From the NCBI GenBank assembly GCA_004335635.1, contig QAXH01002288.1:1-18842 (forward strand): a stretch of 18,842 bases of DNA, given 5' to 3'. Shown one piece after another: positions 1-12,800 of this stretch; the first letter of the stretch is position 1, and every line of letters begins with the position of its first letter. The position numbers and the translations under genes were made by a program. This DNA is from Chloromonas sp. AAM2. Its lineage: Eukaryota; Chlorophyta; Chlorophyceae; Chlamydomonadales; Chlamydomonadaceae. A model generated the notes under the pieces. The model did no database searches, was not told the DNA's origin, and worked only from the letters and a program-made list of their open reading frames with translations.

Positions 1-874
1 GTGCAACTCCGCATGCCAGCTGTGCTGACAGCTTGAGCATGGCTGTGTGCAGTACGTCCTCTGGCATGAAGTCCACTGCCACGAAGCCGTAGCTCACATC
101 GGGCCGGTCCTGGGCCACACGCGCCGCACTAAACACGTCACGCTTGCCAATCTCAACAAACCGACCGCCGGGCTGAAGCAGTGACAGGGCAGCGCTGACC
201 ATGCCTGGGCTGGTTAGGGTGTTGAGCACCACATGCACACCCTGTGTAGGCTGACCTGCTTGCTGCTGCATGAGCACGGGCAGCAGATCCATGCAGAAGC
301 TCGTGTCACGAGATCCTGCCACCGCACCAACGCCCAGCCCACGCAGCAGAGCCCGCTTGTCCGGGCCACCAGCCGTTGCCAGCACAGAGGCGCCTGCCGC
401 CTGCGCTGCCTGCAGCCCTGCCAGCCCCACGCCTCCCGCTGCAGCGGGCAAGAACACTGCCTCCCCCCGCTGCAGGTTGGCTGCCTTGTGCAGCACAGCG
501 TCAACGGTGATGAACACGGTGGGGCAGGTAGCGGCCTGCTCGTAGCCAATGGTGGGCGGCAAGGCAACCACCGTCTTGCTGGAGCACACCACATGAGAGC
601 CCAGCGACCCACCTGCCAGGCCAAACACAGGGGTGCCTGGCTGCAGATCAACTGGGGCGTTGGGGCCTGAAGACACCACCACGCCTGAGCAATCGCCACC
701 AGGGTCTCCAGGGTCCCCTGGGTACATGCCCAGCACGTTGAGCACGTCCCTGAAGTTGATGCCAACTGCATTGACTGCCAGCAGTGCTTGGCCGGTTTGC
801 AGCTGTAAATTGACGTCCAGCCTGCGAGGTAGAAGGTTGCTCAGCGCCCCCCGGGGCTGCGGCACCAGCTGATG
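1..874 (-). other. Module D enoylreductase (ER), runs to the window edge
   Basis: Residues 4405-4695 form an ER. They begin with [10 protein letters not shown] and continue [19 protein letters not shown] (residues 4440-4458), the cofactor-binding [16 protein letters not shown] (residues 4547-4562), the LNTLTSPGM string and EIGKRDVF. The last residues ([12 protein letters not shown]) are near the end of an ER, so most of the domain is in view. By analogy with module C a KR and an ACP should follow to the left, outside the window. Where ER-C has SDYAG this copy has GDCSG. Confidence 0.94.
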
Positions 875-3800
875 AGGGGCGGTGGATGGCTGGGCGCCGG
901 CCGTGCGAACAAGGCGAGGTGCCCAGCTGGCCCCTTCCTCCTGCACTGTGCCATAGCCATCATCACGTGGTGAAACTGACGCAGCACCTGGCGTTTGAGG
1001 CCTGAGCCTGAGCTGCAGCTGTGGACTGCCGCCGTTGATGATTGGCAGCGCTGCACGAGTTGTGCGCACTGCTGGCCCTGCCTCTTGTGTTGCGCAGCGC
1101 AGCAATGCTTGCATTGCACTTGAGACTGACAGAGCGAGACCCTGGCGGTCGCTGTGCAGGACCTTCATGCTGTTAAGAACAGCGGCTTGTGCGGCAATAT
1201 CAAGAGCCACTGGGGATGTGGTAGACGCGGTAGCCAGCACCGGCACCACTGCTTGCAGCACGCTACCGGCTGCAACTGCAACGCCCAGACCCGGTACCAG
1301 CTCAAGACCAATGCCAACTGGTGGCTGTGCGAGCGAAGCCATGAGACCGCCTGGGCTGTCGACCTGCCATTTGACCTCGTACAAGATGTCACCATCTGCT
1401 GGTTTCTGAGCAGCCAGCGGCTTGCTGGCCGCGGTAGGTGCAGTGTGCAGCAGCCGTGACTCCAGGCCGTGCACCGTCAACACAGGCAGCGACCCCCCTG
1501 GGCTGCCACCAGCACAGCTTACAAGCTGCACATCCCTCACCTTGGAGCCAGCTGACCTGCCCCCTGGGCTAGCTGATACCAGCGCTGCCAGTCGAGCATT
1601 GGACGCCGGCTCACCGCCCATTGTACCTGCCTGGCTTGCATCTGCAAGGTACAGGGCCAGTGTGGCGGGTACGTGCGTGCCCTTGCCACTGTCAGGCTTA
1701 TCTGCTGCTGGTGCATCCTTGATGAGAGCGCCTGCCTGGAAGGCCGAATCCAGCACTGCAGGATGCACTAGGAAACTGAGGGAAGCAGGCAGGTGTGCCT
1801 CCGGCTGGGTGATGCTTGCGGTAGCGCGATCACACCCTGGGCTCGCTTGGATGGCAGACAGGCGCCGGAAGGCCGGCCCGTACTGTAACCCAGCATTGTG
1901 CAGCTGCATGTACAGATCCTGGGTATCACGTGGCTCTGGGCAGGCAGCACGTGCTGCGTCCAGGCTAGACGCTGAGCTGCGCCTAGCTGAGAGGATGGTG
2001 CTGGGCTGCTGTCGAATGCATGTGGTGATGCCACCCGCGGCATGCTTGGTGCGTTGGGAGCCGCTGAAAATTGTGAAGCTTGCGTTTGCAGTGTCCATCA
2101 GTACCAGCAAGCTGGGGCCAGCTGAGAAGTCTGCAGCGCTGGGTGGCAGAATGACCACAGGGGTGATGAAGCTGATGCCGCACAGCGCAGAAAGAGGCCG
2201 CTGCTGGGCTGCTGTGGCTGGTGACTGGCCCAGCAGCAGTGTAGCAGATGCAGCCTCTAGCAGGGCCGCACCTGGCAGCAACGCCTGCCCCGACACCACA
2301 TGATCGCTCAGCCAGGCAAGTGAAGGATGGTGCAGGTTGACTTCGAACTGCATGACACTGCCGGAGGCAACTTGAACAGCACGCAGGAGGCTGTGGGCTG
2401 GTGCCATAACGCTGTGTAGCGTGCGTTGCCACAATGGTGGGCTGGTTGACGCCGTGCTGCTTGCGCCCATGGCCAGCCATGTGCTGTCTGGTGGGTGGGC
2501 TGCTGCGCACGCTGACTCAGCCTGGGCCGCAGCTGTGACCCAACTGCCAGGCTCACTGGCATCATGCTGAGGCAGCTGGAGCAGCACGTGTGCATTGGTG
2601 CCCTGCAAGCATTCACAGTGCATTTGCAGAGCCTTCACGGCCCTTCACAGCATCTCCAGTCACATGCAGTGCTCAGTGGCACAGATTGTGCTGTGGCAGA
2701 TCGCCGTGAGTTGTGTGTCATTCAATCTCACTGCAGCGCACTGCAGGTGTTGTACAGGTACACTGGTGCACTGTCAACCTAACAAGGTGGCTGCCTGCCA
2801 TAGCACGTTGTGTTCTTGGATTGCCGGATATGCAGTTAGCAGGCTTTCCATGCACTCCTGTGGCCTACTGACCTGGAAGGCGAAGGATGAAATACCGCTG
2901 ACGCCACCCTTGGGCGTCCTCACTGCCGGCTGCAGCTGTCTAGCAGGCAGCATCTGACCAGCAGCACCCTCAAGGGTGGCAGAAACGTGCGGGTTGAGCT
3001 CAGTCAGGTGCAGCATGTGTTGCACGTGCCCCTCTTGGCTGGCCACCAGGGCATGCAGCAGCCCCATCAGGCCAGCCGAGGGCTCTGTGTGGCCGATGCT
3101 TGTCTTGTCGGATGCAAACATGACCGGCTGGCTGCGGCCTGGGCCTTGTGCCCCCGGCAGGAGCACTGCAGCGGCTCCTCCCACCTGAACATGCAAGCAG
3201 GCCAACTTGAACTCAGCCCAATACGCTGTACTCACAGCACGGAACCATAGCACTGATAGCATCCCTTGCACGTATAACCCATAGGCACAGCCATTGCACA
3301 AGCCTGTGCCTCACAACTACAGCTGTGTTCACAACATAGCCCTTGCAACACCTGTGATGCGCGTAGTTGAGTCACAACGGCACCGTGACACTCCTAGCCT
3401 TGTGGTTACAGGGACGTTCAGAGAACGAGCTGTGGGGTCACACGCACCTCAATGGGATCACCCAGAGGCGTGCCTGTTCCGTGCATCTGCAGTGTCAGCA
3501 GGTCCCCAGGCTCCATAGCGGCCGAGGCCAGGGCGGCCCGAATCACTGCCTGCTGTGCCGGGCCATTGGGTGCGGTCAATCCGCTGCTGCGACCGTCCTG
3601 GTTGACGGCTGACCCTGCAATGTAGGCAAGGGCGGTGCTGGCGGCTGGCTCCTGGGCACTGGAAGCGGGTCGCAGCGCTATGGTCGAGGCTGCCTCTCCA
3701 CGCACGTAGCCGTCAGCCGAGGCAGCCAGGGTCTTGCAGCGGCCGTCAGGGGTGAGCATGCCCGCCCGGGTAAACATGGCACTCAGACTGGGTGTCAAAA

Positions 3801-6800
3801 TCAGCTTGACACCTGCAAACAGAGAGGAAGGCAGACGATGACCAGTACGCACATGCATGTGTTCAAGCACTGTACCTCGCTCATACTTCCGCCTGTGCCA
3901 ATTCATGCAAGCCACTCCACTGCAACACTTCTGGCTAGGCAACCAAAGCACACGGGTTTCACAGTTGAGTTATGGTCAGACAAGAGGGAGAGTATCTGAG
4001 CCTCACCGCTTGCTATTGCCATGGTTGCCTCATTGCCCGCAATGCCCGCAAGCGCGCAGTGCATGGCCACCAGAGAGCTGCTGCATGCGGTGTCAACAGC
4101 CAGGCTGGGGCCCTGAAGGCCAAAGGTGAAGGACACTCGGCCGGCAGCAACACTGAGAGCAGATCCTGCAGCAGCAAAGGATGCGCACAGACACACACAC
4201 ACACGGAAGCGCTGAGGACAGCATTAAACAGGCATGGTTCCAGGTGGAAATATGTGCACACACAAATGCACAGTTTGAGTACAGTGTAAGACAGGCGTGC
4301 TTCAAGGCTGAATCAGACGTGGCACAGACAATCAACGGCATGAGTGATCAGCAAGAACTGCTTGCTTAATAAGAGTAAGCCAGCACGGCGCAGGTTAGAG
4401 TGCCTGATGTGTGTTGGGATCAATTGGCTCACCTGTGGCGCTGAAGGCGTTGATGGGTGTGTGGGTCTTCTTGATGTCGGCGTAGTCCGGGGTGCTGATG
4501 CCCACGTACACGCCCGCCCCGCCCCGCAGCCCCTGGCCCGGTGCACACAGCGGGTGGGCCAGCACCTGCATGCAGTTGTGAACCCCACAGACGATCCGCG
4601 TGTTGATTGAAGTCGCTTGGCAAATCTCATGATGCAAGTAGTGGCCAGGCAAGTCATGAGGCAAGTAGTGCTAAGATGCGTGGTTGATGTTCAGACGATG
4701 CTGTTCCTCTAGTGGGACGACACGAACGTTAATAATCACACGCACGCACCTCCCCTGCCATCTCCATGAGCAGGCGCTGCTGCGGGTCCACCAGCGAGGC
4801 CTCCTGCCCCGACAGGCCGAGGGCGGCAGCGTCAAAGCGCAGCGCGTCGCCTGTCCGAGGCATGCAGCCGGAGCGCGAGGCGAGCAGCCAGGAGCCGAAG
4901 CGGGCTGGCGGGTCGGGCGTCAGCTGAAGATCCACATCCCACCTACGAGCAGTGGATATTGCTCAATCCGTTTTCACCACCTTGCTTCAACCTTTCGTCC
5001 TTGGGACCTGGGGCAGCGTCATTACCAAGTTGCGCGCTGCAGCTGTTCAGCAAGCACAAGCAGCTGAATTCAGCCTTACAGTACGAGCTCTTACAGCTGG
5101 TCAGCTAGCAGCAAGATCAGCAAAGCGGACAGCCTCAACTTATGCCTACCAACAGCCGCGCTTTGTCCACCACCACATACCTCACTATCCTGTCCGCCTA
5201 CCTTTGCGCCGGTATGCTGCTGATGTGGTCCTGCAGGGGGCCGGACAGCGCCAGTGCGCCGCCAGGGGCCCGGTGTGCCACTGCCATAAGCTCAACCGCC
5301 TGAAGCTCCGCTAAGGCGGTGGTCAGCTGCTGTGGCACACCCTGTGCAGGGGCCTTGGCAGCTGCACCAGCACGCGACTCTGATGCAGTCGCGCCTGGTC
5401 TAGGCGCTGTCTGTGCTGTGAGAGTTGCGAGATGCGCTGCCAATGCATCCACTGTTGGGAAGTCGAACACCAGTGTGCCCGGCAGACTGACCCCCAGTCC
5501 TGCCTCCAGGCTGTTGCGCAGCTCCACTGCACCCAGGCTGTCAAGGCCTGAGGACATCAGGGGGGCGTCAGGGGAGACGTCAGAGCCTAGCACCGAGCGA
5601 ACTGCTGCTGTCACCTGGCTTCGAACCGCTTCTGGACTGACAGCTGAGGCAGCAGCTGCTGCCGGAGCACTGCTGGATGCCGGTATGGCACGCGTACCAG
5701 TCTTGGGCAGGCCGGCACCACGACGTGATGGCTGTTTCAAGTTGGCATGAGGTGTTGGCTTGGTTGGGCTGTTGCTGGGAGCCACCTCACCAAGGAAAGC
5801 AGGCAGCGGCCGGCCAGCCTCTTGCAGTCTGGATGCAAACGTGCTCCAGTTGAACGGGCTGGCTGCTAAAACTGGGTTGGCTGCCCCTGCCTGAACTGCT
5901 GCTTGGAGTGCGGCCAGTCCTTGCCAGGGACGGAGCGCCCCAATGCCAGCTGTTTCATTCTTAGTTGCAGTCTGAAGCGCCATGCCGCCCTGCAGCCACG
6001 GGCCGTACTGAATGGCTATCATTGGTGTGCCGCTGGATGAACCGAGTGCTGCGGCAGCATCTAGAGCTGAGTTGGCTGCTGAGTAGTTGGCCTGGCCAGG
6101 GCTGCCCAGAAGGGAGGCCACACTGCTGAACAACACGTGCTGGGTGCCTGGCTGAAGCTGCAGGGCGTGCAGCATGGGGGCCAGGCCAGCGGTCTTGGCG
6201 CCCAGCACGTGCCTCAGGCCAGCCAGCGTCTGGTTGCGCAGGGTGGCATCTGCCAGCACACCTCCGGCATGGAGCAGTGCGCTGATGGCTGGACTGCTGC
6301 TGCTGCCTGGTGACAGGCAGGCTGCCACGTCCGCACCTGCACCTGCATCACATGCCAGCACGCTGACCTGGCTGCCGCCAGCGCTGCTTATGAGCTCTGA
6401 TGGCAGCGCTGCGCTGTTGGCAGAGCGAGCCAGCAGGCTGATGCGGCGCACGCCCTGTTGGGCCAGCCACTTGGCAATCAGCAGGCCCAGGGAGCCCAGC
6501 CCACCAGTGATGGTCACATGCTGTCCGAGCTGTGCTCCATGCCCTTGAGGCGATGCTGCTGTGTCACTGGCAGCATCGAATGCAGATGACGCCACCACCT
6601 TGCCCACATGCTGTGCCTGGGACAGCTGACGCAAGGCTGCAGTGGCATGGGTCATGTGATGGGTTACGGTCGTGATGGGCTGCAGGGTACCGGCTGACAG
6701 CTGAGTGGCTGCACGATTCAACAGCACACCCATGCAGGCAGGCGGTAGGAAGTCAACGGCCAGGAGGCTGTAGGCAACATCTGGCCGCTCCTGTGCCAGC

Positions 6801-9800
6801 CGACTTGCATGCCACACGCCACGCTTGCTGATTTCAACCATCCGTGCCCCCGGTGCTAGCAGGGCCAGGGATGCCTGGATCATGCCAGGGCTGGTCAAGG
6901 TATTCAGCAGCACATGCGCTGCTCCATTGCCGCCTAGTGCTGATTGTGCAATGGTCATTTCCTCGACAAAGCCTGTATCGCGTGAACCGGATACACACTG
7001 CACGCCTTTGCCACGCACAAGCGCACGCTTGGCCGGGCTGCCAGCTGTTGCCAGGACCCTTGCCCCTGAGCCGAGTGCAGCCTGCACCGATGCCAGGCCC
7101 ACACCGCCAGCCGCAGCGGGTAGCAGCAGTGTCTCTCCCGCAGCCAAGGCTGTGAGGCCACTCAGTGCAGCATCGACAGTGGCCAGAATGGTGGGGCAAG
7201 TGGATGCCTCCTCGAAGGTAAGGGTGGGCGGGGCGGGTGCCATTGTGCTCAGCTGACATACCAGATGGGACGCCAGACATCCAGTGGCTAGGCCAAACAC
7301 GGTCATGCCTGGGCGCACAGCCGGATCGCCGGGTAGAGGTGTGCCTGAGGCCAGAAGCACTCCTGCGTAGTCTGAACCGGGCTCGCCTGCATCGCCTGGG
7401 TACATGCCCAGCACGTTGAGCACGTCCCTGAAGTTGATGCCCACTGCCCGCACTGCTACTAGGGCCTCTCCGGGTTTGAGTGCGCTCCCAGGATCAGTGC
7501 TTGTGATGGCAGGGTGCGTCAGAGCAGCGGCCTTGAGCGCTGCTAGTGAGCCCCGTGGCTGTGGCTTGAGCAGAAACGGCTGCAGCTGCTGGTGTGATGG
7601 CGGTTGTGCCACAAGCCGTGGCACTGTCACGAGCCCACCGACATCACAGGAACTGCCGTACACGTCCAACTGCATGAATGCATGCGCATGCGCAGACACA
7701 TCACCTGATCCGATCTGTGGGCTGAATGCTGTTGTGCCACGCTGTTTGTTCAGCATGAGACCGCTGGCCGCACAGACGGCCATGCTGCTGTTTGGTCCTG
7801 CCATCTCCTGTGCTGCTGTACGCAGCAGACCATGCATCATCGCATTGGCCAGCTTGTCTCCATGGCTGCCTGTGCTGGTGCCAGGGGCCCCAGCCAGGCG
7901 CATCATGCCTGGTCCAGCCCAGCTCACAGGCTGCTGTACAGCTGCCAACAGAGCGGCTGTTACGCCTACTGCAGCATAGCCATGGGCAACACCTGCACGC
8001 GCATGAGATAGGACATGCAGGTGCAATGTGTTCAGATCCCTGCCACTGCATTTGTCATACTGACAAAAGCAAGAAAGCCGTTGACAGTGCCCAGCGAGGG
8101 AGATGACCAAAGCATGCACCCGAGCCAGAAAACAACATACGCGAGGATTCAACGCGCACCTGCGGCGCCGGGCAGATGCAATCCTCCAGGCTGCACGTCG
8201 GCCAAGGGCGATGCAGCATCAGCCACCTGCCACTGGGATGCATACATCAGGTGCAAATCATGGCCGGCTGCTGCTGCCGCTGCGTTGCTGTCTCCGCTGC
8301 CATTCGCAGCGGCGGATTGGGGAGGCAGGCGGCGAGCATGCATGCCCTTGACATTGCACAGCGACTGACCAGTTGTTGAATAGCTGAGAAGTCTGTAGTT
8401 ACTGCTCTGTACAGGCGCTGAACTGCTGCCATCAGCTTCGTCTGACGCCACTGGAGTGGCGTAAGCCGCACGCATGCCATCATCTGGAGAAGACATTGAC
8501 TGCAATGCAGCTGAGGGTAGCATGAGAGCGTCCCAGCCAGCAGGCACGAACGTGTGGCCGGCTGCCAGGGCGGGCGCCAGAAACACTTGTCCCAGCTGCA
8601 GGCAGCTGTCCAGCAGGTGCGGGCCCAGCAGCAGCCCACAGCCCTCTGTCAGGGTGCCACCCGCTCCACCACCGGGATGCGCTGCATTGCCGCCTTGCAC
8701 TGCACACACTGCCTCAGCCTCGCTCAGGCCAGCCATCGCAGTAGGCTGGAATGGCTGTGGGTCCAAACTCATGCGCACGAGCGCACACAGCATCTGGTAC
8801 GCAGGGCTTGTTGACCTTTCTGCCGCCGGTATAGCTGCAGCGGTTGATTGGCTGCCTGCCGATCTCTTGGCCAGGCTTGCTACGGTGGCTATCAGATGCG
8901 TGGAGGGCGCCGCTTCCCGTGAGTCGTATTCCGAGGCAATCCGCAGCGCGCCAATTGCAACGTCCATCCAGCATGTGAGGACAGGTAGCACACCGACATC
9001 CTGTGCCTGTCGCAATGAGCTCAGCATGAGAGGCGCTGGAATGGCGGCATCTAGCACTGCTGTGTTGTCTGCGGGCTGCAGCTGTGACACAGCGGCCGCA
9101 GCCATCTCAGCGTAGCTAGCCCCTGGCATGATGTGGCGGCCGCCTACCAGGTGGTCCCAGAGGAACGCCAGCCCTGGATGCTCCAGAACGGCTTGGAAAG
9201 TGATACCACCACTGGGCGCACTAGGCAGGGCGCGTTGGGCCAGCAGCAGTGTTCCGGCAGCCACCCAGCAGCGCTGGTGCTGCCACTGGGTAGTGAAAGC
9301 GCTGCTGGTGCCCGTCTTGTCCTGCGTCCTGGCGGGTGCGGTTGGCTCCGGCACGCGCAGCATGACGCTAGCGTTTGTGCCCATGAAGGCAAAGGAGGAC
9401 ACGGCGCCCGCACTGGGGATGGGTCCTGCAGTCAATGGAATATAACGCACCAGCACACTTCAGTTCTTGCATCTGACAGAGCCACGCTGAGTATGCGCAG
9501 AAAGCGACCACACAAGAGGTAATAGGAGTGATGGGCGGTTGGCTCAGTCGGATTAGGGGACGTGCTTTGGCTGTACATGTGTCCGCATTGCAGAGCGCTT
9601 TTCCACGTTTCAGGAACAGGCACACCTTACAAGCATGGCACAAAGAAACCCGGGGCTCGGGCTCTCTATAGCAAACTGTTGAGCACAGCCATCACCATGT
9701 GATGTTTTCATGCGTCCACTTTGCACCTGGCACTCATAAGAGTCCACCCACCTTGTGCGCGGTCTGCCCTGGGTGCCTGCTGCCTGGTGACCAGCACCTG

Positions 9801-12800
9801 CCCCGTGGTCTCGAACACATCCGCAACCTGTGCGTTGAGCTGACGCACGTGCAGGATGGGCGCCTGGCCGCGCTGTTTGGCTGAGCCCAGCAGGTGGTCG
9901 AGGGCCACCAGCCCCGCAGCGGGCTCACCATGCCCGGCATGGGACTTGGAGGCCAGCAGGCCCAGCGGGGTGGACTGGCCTGCCGCTGATGACGGCCTGG
10001 TGGCTCCACCGAGCAGTGCTGAGGTGGCGGCATTCACCTCAATGGGGTCACCCAGTGGAGTACCTATGCACAGGCTCAGATGACAGAGTGACACAGCTCT
10101 ACAGCAACAGCCTGTCAGGCGGCTGTGGAACCTCAGTCAGACACAGTACACGCTGGCATGCAAGACTTCATGTGACCTGTTCTGTCGTCGTGATTGGAAT
10201 ACTTCAGAACTAGAATTTGGAAAGCAGCACAGGGCAGAAAGGAGCAGCAGAGGAAGGTGTAATGAGAGCTCCTTGCCTTCCCACCTGTGCCGTGCATGGA
10301 CAGCATGTTGATGGCGCTGGGTGGCAGGCCTGCGTCCTGCAGAGCGGCCTCAATCACAGCCTGCATAACGACACAGAACGATCATTTTAGAAGCGTGTGC
10401 GTTTGCTCGCGGCCCAGACAGGTCAGCTGCCAGTCACTGCTCAAGTGTAGCAGACTATGCAAAGGTCCAAAAACACGTAGTTTTGTGAGTTTCTGTTTAG
10501 ATCCCGTGTGTGAGACCAACCAGCAAGGGCACAACGTACTGCTGAAGCCTTGGTTTGCATTGCGCGGCACCATCAGAGATGCATCCATGCCCACCTGTTG
10601 GCTTGGCCCGTTGGGTGCGGTCAGGCTGCTGCTGCGCCCGTCCTGGTTGACTGCACTGCCCAGCAGCAGGAACGCCATGGGCGGCTGCCCGGCAGACCCC
10701 GTGGCTTCCTGCTGCTTGCGTTTGCTGGTCCTGTTTGGCTGTGCTTGCTGTGAACGCAGCAGCAGCGCCATCACAGCCTCCCCACGCACATAACCATCCG
10801 CTGAGGCGTCCAGCACCTTGCAGCGACCCTCTGGGCTGAGCATGCTTGCCGCCCACACGTATGCACTGGAGGTGGGGCTGGCTTGCACGTGGCAGCCTGC
10901 CACTAGGGCTGCACCTGGTGTGCTGCTTGCTGCCTGCATTGCCTGAGCCGCCAAGTGCAGAGCCACACTGGAGGCACTGCAAGCCGTGTCAACGGAAAGG
11001 GCGGGACCTGCAGCAAAGCATGTCACTTGCAGCTAGATTGTCAGCATCAATTGATAAAGTAGGCCAGCAGTACCAAGTCAAATCCACACTGTCAGTAAGC
11101 ATTAGAACCAGCAAACAAGGCTGAACTCAGTAGAGACAGCTAGTGATCGTGCTGTGTGCCGTCCAGACTACTGCTATGTGCCGCCCTGGTTAGGAAAGGA
11201 ACAAAGGCAAGTGCTACCTGGCAACCCAAACACGGAATGTGCATGTGTGCGCTTACCATGCAGCCCGAACACAAAGGACAGTCTGCCTGCCACGACACTG
11301 AGAGCGTTGGCTGTGGCGTGCAGTGCCCCTCCGGCCGTGTGCGCCTTGACCAGGGACCCGTAGTCTGAGCTGGCAACGCCAACATAGGCGCCCACCTCCC
11401 GCTTGCCCTTGAGGGTCAGGGGGCTGCAGGCCATTGCCTCAGCAGATGCCTCCAGCAGCAGGCGCTGCTGGGGGTCCATCAGGACTGCCTCCGCCGCAGC
11501 CAGGCCAAACGCCTGCACGTGCACAACCACACAGGGCGTGTGTTGGTAGTGCTTGCAACTAAACAACACTGAGCGCATTGTGCTTGTGTGATGGGGCGCA
11601 CCCAGTCGGGCAGAACAATTGTGTGGACCCAAGCACAGTGGCACCGTCCTGTCCTACATCCAAACGGGCAGAAGCAGACACGTTGTGCTGCATCCGATGT
11701 GTTGGAGGCGCACAGCCATGTGCCAGTCCACTCACAGGCTCAGTGTCGGCTGGCATGGCATTTATATCGTACGCCACTTACCGCCATGTCAAATGCGTCG
11801 ACTCGCTCCAGGAAGGCGCCGAACCGTGCGTGTGTTGCCTTGGCCGGCAGCTCGTCCCACCGCTGAATGGGCACACGACCCACAAGGTCCCCTACAGTGC
11901 CGGTCCGAGCTGCCGCCTGTCCTGGCGCGGCCGCATCCACCCTGTGTGGCATCCTAGTGGCTATAGCGTCTACCACCAGCATCATCCTGGCACTCAGTGG
12001 CGATTCCTTGACACCGGATGCCTGGGCTTTGGGCTGTGTGATCTGCTGACGGTGGCCACGGGGAGGTGAGCTGCCAGACAGTCCTGTCTGTGCGGTGAGT
12101 GTAATTAAGTGCGCTGCCAATGCATCGACTGTGGGAAAGTCGAACACCAGTGTTCCCGGCAGACTGACCCCCAGTCCTGCCTCCAGGCTGTTGCGCAGCT
12201 CCACTGCACCCAGGCTGTCGAGGCCTGAGGACATCAGGGGGGCGTCAGGGGAGACGCCAGAGCCTAAGATGCTGCGCACTGCCTCTGTGACCTTGGCATG
12301 CACGTTGCTGAGCGACTCGGTAGAGCCGCTTGCTACAGGCAGTCGTGATGACTGCTCCTTGCTGGTGAGCAATGGCCGTGGCACACGCCTGCCGGCTGCC
12401 CTAGGTAGCTGTGCAGGGTGAGATGACATGACCTCAGCGAAAAGTGTAGGTACTGGCTGGCTGACGTTGCCCTGCTGCATGGCCCCCTGCATCGCTCTCC
12501 AGTCAAAGGCAGCCACAGTCACCACAGCCGCCTGCGACGAAACAGCCTGTGATGCAACCTCTGCAGAGCGCTGATCCAACGTGTTGCTGGTGAGGCTGCC
12601 GAGCACCGACTCCAATGCATGGAACGCCTGCTGTGGCTGGAGCAGGCCCATGCCCATGCGCTGCATTCGCGCTGCGCTCGAGCCATGCGCTGCCGCCATG
12701 CCGCCACCGGCCCATGCGCCCCACTGCACACTGACTGCAGGAACGCCACACTCAGTAGCAGCGCATGCCGTGGCGTCAAGGCCTGCGTTGGCTGCTGCAT

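Larger units (their letters stand above)
2579..5311 (-). other. Module D ketosynthase (KS), six introns
   Basis: Residues 3405-3836 form a condensing KS. Motifs: [45 protein letters not shown] with active-site Cys3577 (codon 4085-4083); [45 protein letters not shown] with His3713; [13 protein letters not shown] with His3756; and SSFAFQGTNAHV. The catalytic triad is intact. Introns 15-20 interrupt it; introns 15 and 20 sit at the same residues and phases as introns 3 and 8 of KS-B. The HGTG motif is uninterrupted here, unlike in KS-B and KS-C. No AT follows; about 85 residues lead to the DH. Confidence 0.95.
9355..11988 (-). other. Module C ketosynthase (KS), five introns
   Basis: Residues 1668-2112 form a condensing KS. 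Motifs: [12 protein letters not shown] near the N-terminus; [20 protein letters not shown] with active-site Cys1831 (codon 10981-10979); [32 protein letters not shown] with His1982; [11 protein letters not shown] with His2029; and FMGTNASV at the end, where most KSs have GTNAHV. The catalytic triad is intact. The RAGML string that follows the active site in KS-B and KS-D reads WAASML here. Introns 9-13 interrupt it; only the intron in HGTG is shared with KS-B, and none with KS-D. About 60 residues separate it from the DH, leaving no room for an AT. Confidence 0.95.

Noticed and set aside
214..771. A 185-residue minus-strand frame overlapping ER-D
   Set aside because: It is another frame of the same strand. 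The continuous PKS frame through 2602-1 has all ER motifs, and this one has none.
1422..2303. A 293-residue plus-strand open frame
   Set aside because: It is antisense to the DH-D coding exon, has Ala/Ser/Arg/Pro-rich composition typical of GC-rich shadows and resembles no known family.
7404..7979. A 191-residue plus-strand open frame opposite ER-C
   Set aside because: It begins with [14 protein letters not shown], which is the complement of the conserved ER motif. The same string appears opposite ER-D, so it reflects the repeat on the coding strand.
5198..8152. A 984-residue minus-strand open frame with its own ATG as a separate gene
   Set aside because: The first codons are read-through of intron 14 and the terminal stop lies just inside intron 15. 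The protein between is ER-KR-ACP of the same PKS, with in-phase splice sites on both sides.
9426..9751. The longest intron as a possible home for a tRNA or small RNA
   Set aside because: No cloverleaf, box C/D pattern or promoter-like boxes were recognised by eye on either strand.
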